A DNA stretch of 64,000 nt, taken from Helichrysum umbraculigerum. Lineage: Eukaryota > Streptophyta > Magnoliopsida > Asterales > Asteraceae. Shown here piece by piece: positions 59,542 to 64,000 of the stretch. The DNA is taken from contig CATIUR010000014.1 of assembly GCA_949592205.1 (NCBI GenBank), forward strand, positions 2,106,501-2,170,500, given 5' to 3'. Under the pieces are notes generated by a model. The model saw nothing but the letters and a program-made list of their open reading frames with translations, had not been told where the DNA came from and ran no database searches. A program made the translations under genes and the position numbers. The first letter of the stretch is position 1, and the number at the start of each line of letters is the position of its first letter.

Positions 59542-60230
59542 TGTTGGGTCAAAACTGTTTCAGGTCTGAGTTGAAGTTGTTGATGAAGACAGAGTATAAG
59601 TGATTAAAACTGTTTGTTTTAAAGGTTAAAACTGTCTTTACGAAGTTACAACTGATAGAAGAAAACTGAAGAGAAGACAAGTGTTACAACTGATTGAAGA
59701 TAGATTACAACTAATAGTTATGTGTCTGTAAGTAGTTAAAACTGCTTATGTATTTGTAACTGTTAGTTATATATGAAACAGTTAACACTGATTATATATT
59801 TGTACTTAGTCTTATATTACAATTGAAGCAGTTACCACTGAATGTGTAACAGTTACAACTGTTTACTTCAGAATGGTAGTTACAACTGTTTATGATTTTG
59901 TGATAAGTATGAGTCGGTTATGGAAGTTATTTTATTCCATATTCGTAGGAGATTGTATAGGACTCTATGTGTTATAAATAGAGATCCTTTAGACCTAGAT
60001 AGGTTAATGTTAGTTGCGCAGCTTCAAGGTTTTCTGTAACCCTAATACATCAAGTGTATTCGTCTTATATCATTAATAAGATTGAAGCTTTTGGTATATT
60101 ATTGTGTTCATCATATTAATTAATATTTGTTGATCTTCTTAATATTATTGAGTGTGATTCCGCAACTTCTCAATAATATATTCAAGGCTTATTACGTAAG
60201 ATTGTTTATTAAGTTAAACAGGGACTAACA
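59542..60230 (+). repeat. LTR shared by X (3') and X2 (5'), 689 bp
   Basis: TGTTGGGTCAAAACTG...GGGACTAACA. It is preceded by the X polypurine tract and followed by an iMet primer site, so it serves as 3' LTR of X and 5' LTR of X2. Two substitutions from 23900-24585. TATA box at 59973-59980. Confidence 0.94.
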
Positions 60231-60233
60231 AAG

Positions 60234-60245
60234 TGGTATCAGAGC
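60234..60245 (+). other. Primer binding site (tRNA-iMet), X2
   Basis: TGGTATCAGAGC, three bases after the shared LTR. Confidence 0.95.
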
Positions 60246-60328
60246 CTGTGAAGCTTTAAAGACAGGAAGATCTGGGATTATTAGTATTAGTATTTGAGTT
60301 TTAGTTCATATATTAAGTTTTGATTTCA

Positions 60329-63050
60329 ATGGCTACTGAAGGTAATGAAGGAATTCAAGCAACAAAGATTCCAATGCTTAAACCTGATGAGTTTGACCTA
60401 TGGAAGGTCAGAATCAGGCAATATATGCTTCTCACGGATTATCAGATGTGGGAAGTTGTTGTTAATGGTATTCCATTAACGCTTGATGGTGATGGAGTAA
60501 AGCAACCAAGAGCACCACCAACATCTGAAGCAGAGAGGAAAATCTGATCTACTGAGTACAAGGCACTTAGTACTTTGTTGCTATCCATTCCGAATGAGCA
60601 TCAGAGCAGATTTGATAATTGTGAAGATCCCAAGGTACTAATGGAGGCGATTGAGAAGAGGTTTGGTGGTAATGATAACTCCAAAAAGAATAAAAGATCT
60701 CTGTTAAAGCAACAATTTGAAATTTTTAGCCATGTGAAAACTGAAACTCTAACTGAAACCTTTGATAGGTTTACTAAATTAGTTGGAGAATTGGAAAATC
60801 ACAAGGTTAAGATTGACAAAGAAGATCTTAACAGAAAGTTCTTAGGATCAATAGGTGATGAATGGAAAATCTATACTGTTGGATTGAGGCAGAGTTCAGA
60901 CATTGAAGTTAAGGAACTAGAAGATATATACAATGATCTGAGGAACTTTGAGTCTGAGGTGGAAGGTAAGAAGCAAGCAACTGGATATAGTCATAATGCT
61001 GCTTTTATGTCTATGGCTGGAACAAAGGTAGAATCAAGTCAAATGGGTTCTACTTATGTTTCAGGAGGAGCAGGATCATCATCAAATAGTTCTAATGATC
61101 AGATATTAGAATCTTTCTTTGCAAGTAATGTGAATTCTTCACTTACTAATGAAGATCTGGAACAATTTGATGGTGATGATCTAGAGGAGATGGACATTAA
61201 GTGGCAAATTGCTTTGATTACTCAGAGAGCAAAAAGGTTCATGCAGAGGACTGGTAGAAACAACTTTGCATACAAGAGGAATGATGCTAATTGGTTTGAT
61301 AAGAGCAAGATTGAGTGTTTCAACTGTCACAAGATGGGATACTTTGCCAGAGAATGCAGAAACCCTAGGCAAGAGCAGAATGGTAATGGTCAGAGATCTG
61401 GAAGCACTGGAACACAGACAAGAAACATTCCAATTCAGGGGGCTTCAGCAAATGCTTTGGTGTCTATGGATGGCTGTGGTTGGGACTGGAGTGATCAAGA
61501 AGAGCATGTTGTGAAGAATCAATGTCTCATGGCCATTGCAGAATCTGACAAAAAGTCAGAAGTTCCTTCTGAGGTACAAAATAAATTATGTTCTGCTGTT
61601 TGTAAACAAACTGTTAAACACTACAGAGATCATAATATAAAAGTGTGTGAGGAACTAAAACAATGGGAAATCAAAAGTAAACACACCATAACAGTCATTG
61701 AAAATCTGGAAAATCAAATAAAGGCATATGAAGTCAATGCAACATAGTTTAAATATGACATTGAATATGCTAGGTGGGAGAGAGACACTTTTAAAGATAA
61801 AGTTGAGTTGTTATCTAAGAAACTTACTGAGGTCACATGTGAAAGAGATAGTATAAGGCTTGATGTAAGTAAATTAGAACATGCTTCAAAGAGTGTAAAT
61901 AAACTTATTAATTCACAGATTCATGATAAACTTAAGACTGGATTAGGGTACAATAATGTACCTCCACCTTATAATCACACCTACTTTCCTCCTAAAAGTG
62001 AAATTGATATCAATTCACTTAAAAGAGGAATGGTAGATGAGGTTAAAAAGGTTGATCCAATTAAAAGTTTATCTGATGATGAACTGTTTGTAGAAGGTGA
62101 AGTTAGTTACTGGACTGAAGAAGATGATCAGAGTGATAGGACATCTGATAGTGAGAAGAGTGTGAAATCTGAATCATCTAAGTCTGAGTCAACATGTGAG
62201 AATGTGAGGAGAGTAATTACTGATCTAGTTTCTAATCTTAAAACTGATAAACTAGAAGAGGGTAAGAAAATGTTTAAGGAAAAGGTTAAACTGGACTTAG
62301 AAAATGTGAGCATGAATACTAACAAATCTAAACATGGGTTAGGATATGTTAGTAATACAGTTAACTCAGTTACTAAACCTGTTGTTAAATCTGTTGTGAA
62401 TAACTGTGTTAATTGTACATGTAAAGCAAGTACTTCTTCTTCACAGAATTTTCAAAATCAAAAACCCAGAGGTAATCAAAGAAATTGGAATCAAATGGTT
62501 TCACAAAAACTGGGTAATAATGTTACTGTGATTAAAGAAATGTCTTGCTTTATATGTGGAAAAAATGGGCCATCTTCAATATGACTGCTATCATAATCCT
62601 GAGAATGTTCAAAGGATTAGAAAACAGTCATGGACAAAAGCAAATATGAGTAACAAACAAAATTTTCAATCAAAAGTTAATCGTACTGCCAGAGTTCAGA
62701 AGATAAACCCAAAGGCTAACATGTTAAGCACTGCTACAGGTAAATCTACTGCTGCAGTAATAACAAATTTAGCCAAAAGTTTAAAGACTAAAACAGTGGT
62801 AACCAAATACAAAAACAGTGTTAACAAAATTAACACTGAATCTTCAATTGGTAAAACAGTTAAAACTGTTAAGCCAAAGAACACTGTTAAGTCTAAAATA
62901 AGTTGGATTTGGACACCTATTAAGTCTGATAAATTAACAGATCCAAATACCAACAGTGCATCACAATCAATAATCTTCAAGAAAGTTGAATATGTGAATG
63001 CACATGGGAAACCCAAAGCCAAATTGGTTTGGGTTCCCAAGAGAAATTAA
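60329..63050 (+). pseudogene. gag: Gag of X2 with two stops and a frameshift
   Basis: Start is the ATG at 60329 (MATEGNEGIQ). A private TGA at 60545-60547 stands where X has AGA. The TAG at 61745-61747 and the A6 run at 62560-62565 are the same lesions as in X. After the frameshift the frame is open to 'KLVWVPKRN' and TAA at 63048-63050. Knuckle 1 is CFNCHKMGYFAREC (about 61317-61358). A 9-bp segment near 62865 (AAAACTGTT) is absent from X. Gag cannot be made full length. Confidence 0.92.
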
Positions 63051-63074
63051 TTCTCTTTTTGACTGTTTGTGCAG
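63051..63074 (+). promoter_or_regulatory. Putative 3' splice acceptor at the gag/pol border of X2
   Basis: The tract is identical to that of X, ending GTTTGTGCAG, with pol in phase 0. Confidence 0.5.
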
Positions 63075-64000
63075 GGCAAGCCAAAGAGCTTATGGCATAT
63101 TGATAGTGGATGCTCAAGACACATGACTGTAGACAAAGAAAAGCTGCAGGATTTCAAATCTTTTGATGGAGGATATGTAGCTTTTGGAAGCAATCCAAAA
63201 GGAGGAAGGATCACAGGGAAAGGAACAGTTCAGAGTGAAAAGCTAAGTTTTGATAATGTTTATTTTGTGGAACAACTGAGGTATAATTTACTAAGTGTGA
63301 GTCAAATCACAGATAAAAAGAACCCAGTTCATTTTACTGACACTGAATGCCTTATCTTGTCCAAGGAATTCAAAATACCAGAAAACATGATTTTGATGAG
63401 AATTCCAAGGCAAGATAATGTATATAAGTGTGACTTAGTAAATATGACACCTCAACCTGATTTAAACTGTCTTATTTCGAAAGCAAGTGTGAATGAATCT
63501 GAACTGTGGCATAGGAGGATGTGTCACATGAATTTCAAAACCATTAATAAACTTGTCAAAAACAAGCTTGTTAGAGGTTTGCCTGAAAAGGTCTATTCAT
63601 GTGATGATCATTGTGTTTCTTGTCAAAAGGGAAAGCAACACAAATCCTCATTTAAGTCCAAATATGTGAACACAAATAGCACACCCTTACACTTATTGCA
63701 TATGGACTTATTTGGACCAACCAGTATAAGTAGTATGGGGAAAAAGTCTTACTGTCTTGTGATTATTGATGATTATACTAGATTTACATGGGTTTTCTTT
63801 CTTAGGACAAAGGATGAGACAGGTGAAATACTTAGATCATTTATAACAAAGATGGAAAATCAATTGGATAAAAGAGTAAAGATCATCAGAAGTGATAATG
63901 GAACAGAATTTAAAAATCATGAGATGGATAAATTCTGTGAAGTTAAAGGTATTAAGAGAGAATTTAGTGCACCTAGAACTCCTCAACAAAATGGAGTAGC
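63075..64000 (+). CDS. pol: Pol of X2, partial: protease and integrase
   Basis: Open to the window edge: protease 'LWHIDSGCSRHMTVD' (the usual MTGD reads MTVD), integrase zinc domain 'LWHRRMCHMNF'...'HCVSCQKGKQHKSS', 'HMDLFGPTS', 'RSDNGTEFKN' and 'TPQQNGVA' at the edge. It keeps the 32 bp that X lost (63646-63677). The rest of pol lies outside. Confidence 0.9.

Larger units (their letters stand above)
23900..60230 (+). mobile_element. Ty1/copia element X, split by Y and Z
   Basis: X is a plus-strand element with LTRs at 23900-24585 and 59542-60230 (two substitutions apart). Its parts are gag 24684-27396, pol in three pieces (27421-28385, 40984-41293, 53201-55464), spacer, ORF3 56185-59454 and a polypurine tract. 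Without Y and Z it is about 11.8 kb. Gag has a stop, a frameshift and a second stop; integrase has a 32-bp deletion. The 5' LTR lacks the first three bases (TGT). The second LTR also starts another internal copy (X2). Confidence 0.94.
60231..64000 (+). mobile_element. Second internal copy of the X family (X2), runs off the window
   Basis: It starts right after the shared LTR and repeats 24586-28385 with scattered substitutions and small indels. It shares the gag TAG and A6 frameshift with X. It lacks X's 32-bp integrase deletion and X's TAA at 27124, and has its own TGA at 60545. The right end, pol remainder, ORF3 and 3' LTR are not visible. Confidence 0.93.

Noticed and set aside
1..64000. 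Host protein-coding genes
   Set aside because: Every substantial frame is accounted for by gag, pol, ORF3 or the T upstream ORF; no non-transposon homology recognised.

Overview
The window is plant (eudicot) nuclear DNA made entirely of LTR retrotransposons nested in one another. I see no host gene, tRNA or rRNA. The tRNA-Met and tRNA-Asp primer sites, the Tekay chromodomain, the Athila-type gag and Ty1/copia elements with an extra ORF after pol all point to an angiosperm. The extra ORFs resemble proteins I remember from Asteraceae genome annotations, so a composite-family plant is my best but unproven guess.

Layout. (1) 1-1883, + strand: the end of a 5' LTR, a tRNA-Asp primer site and a truncated gag of an Athila-like Ty3/gypsy element (G). 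(2) 1884-23899, - strand: a Tekay-like chromovirus (T) inserted in that gag. It has a 2.68-kb 3' LTR, decayed pol, gag-protease, an unusual coiled-coil ORF between primer site and gag, and a partial 5' LTR. (3) 8501-20973, + strand: a Ty1/copia element (W) inside the gag of T (target duplication CTTGA). (4) 23900-60230, + strand: a second Ty1/copia family (X) joined to the 5' LTR of T. X is split by (5) Y, 28386-40983, - strand, the same family as W (duplication GTCCT), and by (6) Z, 41294-53200, + strand, a third Ty1/copia family (duplication TTAAT). (7) 60231-64000: a second internal copy of X (X2) that shares the LTR at 59542-60230, so X and X2 form a tandem; X2 runs off the window.

W, Y, Z and X share one plan: LTR, tRNA-iMet primer site, gag with two zinc knuckles, a stop codon followed at once by a splice-acceptor-like tract, pol (protease-integrase-RT-RNase H), a 0.7-2 kb spacer holding an A-tract and many copies of a family-specific short motif, and a long ORF3 of 884-1278 aa. 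ORF3 proteins have related N- and C-terminal domains, an acidic middle, basic nuclear-localisation-like clusters and no membrane segment, so they do not look like envelope proteins. Pol is open in Y and Z. ORF3 is open in all four. Every gag is broken.

The most interesting pattern is the pairing of a private dispersed motif with a private ORF3. In W and Y the motif is a dyad, GCGACGT-N8-ACGTCGC, with an almost invariant 8-nt spacer. Z has GCCMCTGYYAG and X has an ACTG-centred motif. T has its own dyad, CGACACAA-N3-TTGTGTCG, in its LTR. This recalls the VANC anti-silencing proteins of Arabidopsis VANDAL transposons, which bind short motifs dispersed in their own element. Other points of note are a conserved acceptor at the gag/pol border, two different U3 regions in one element (Y), and tandem X copies sharing the same gag lesions.
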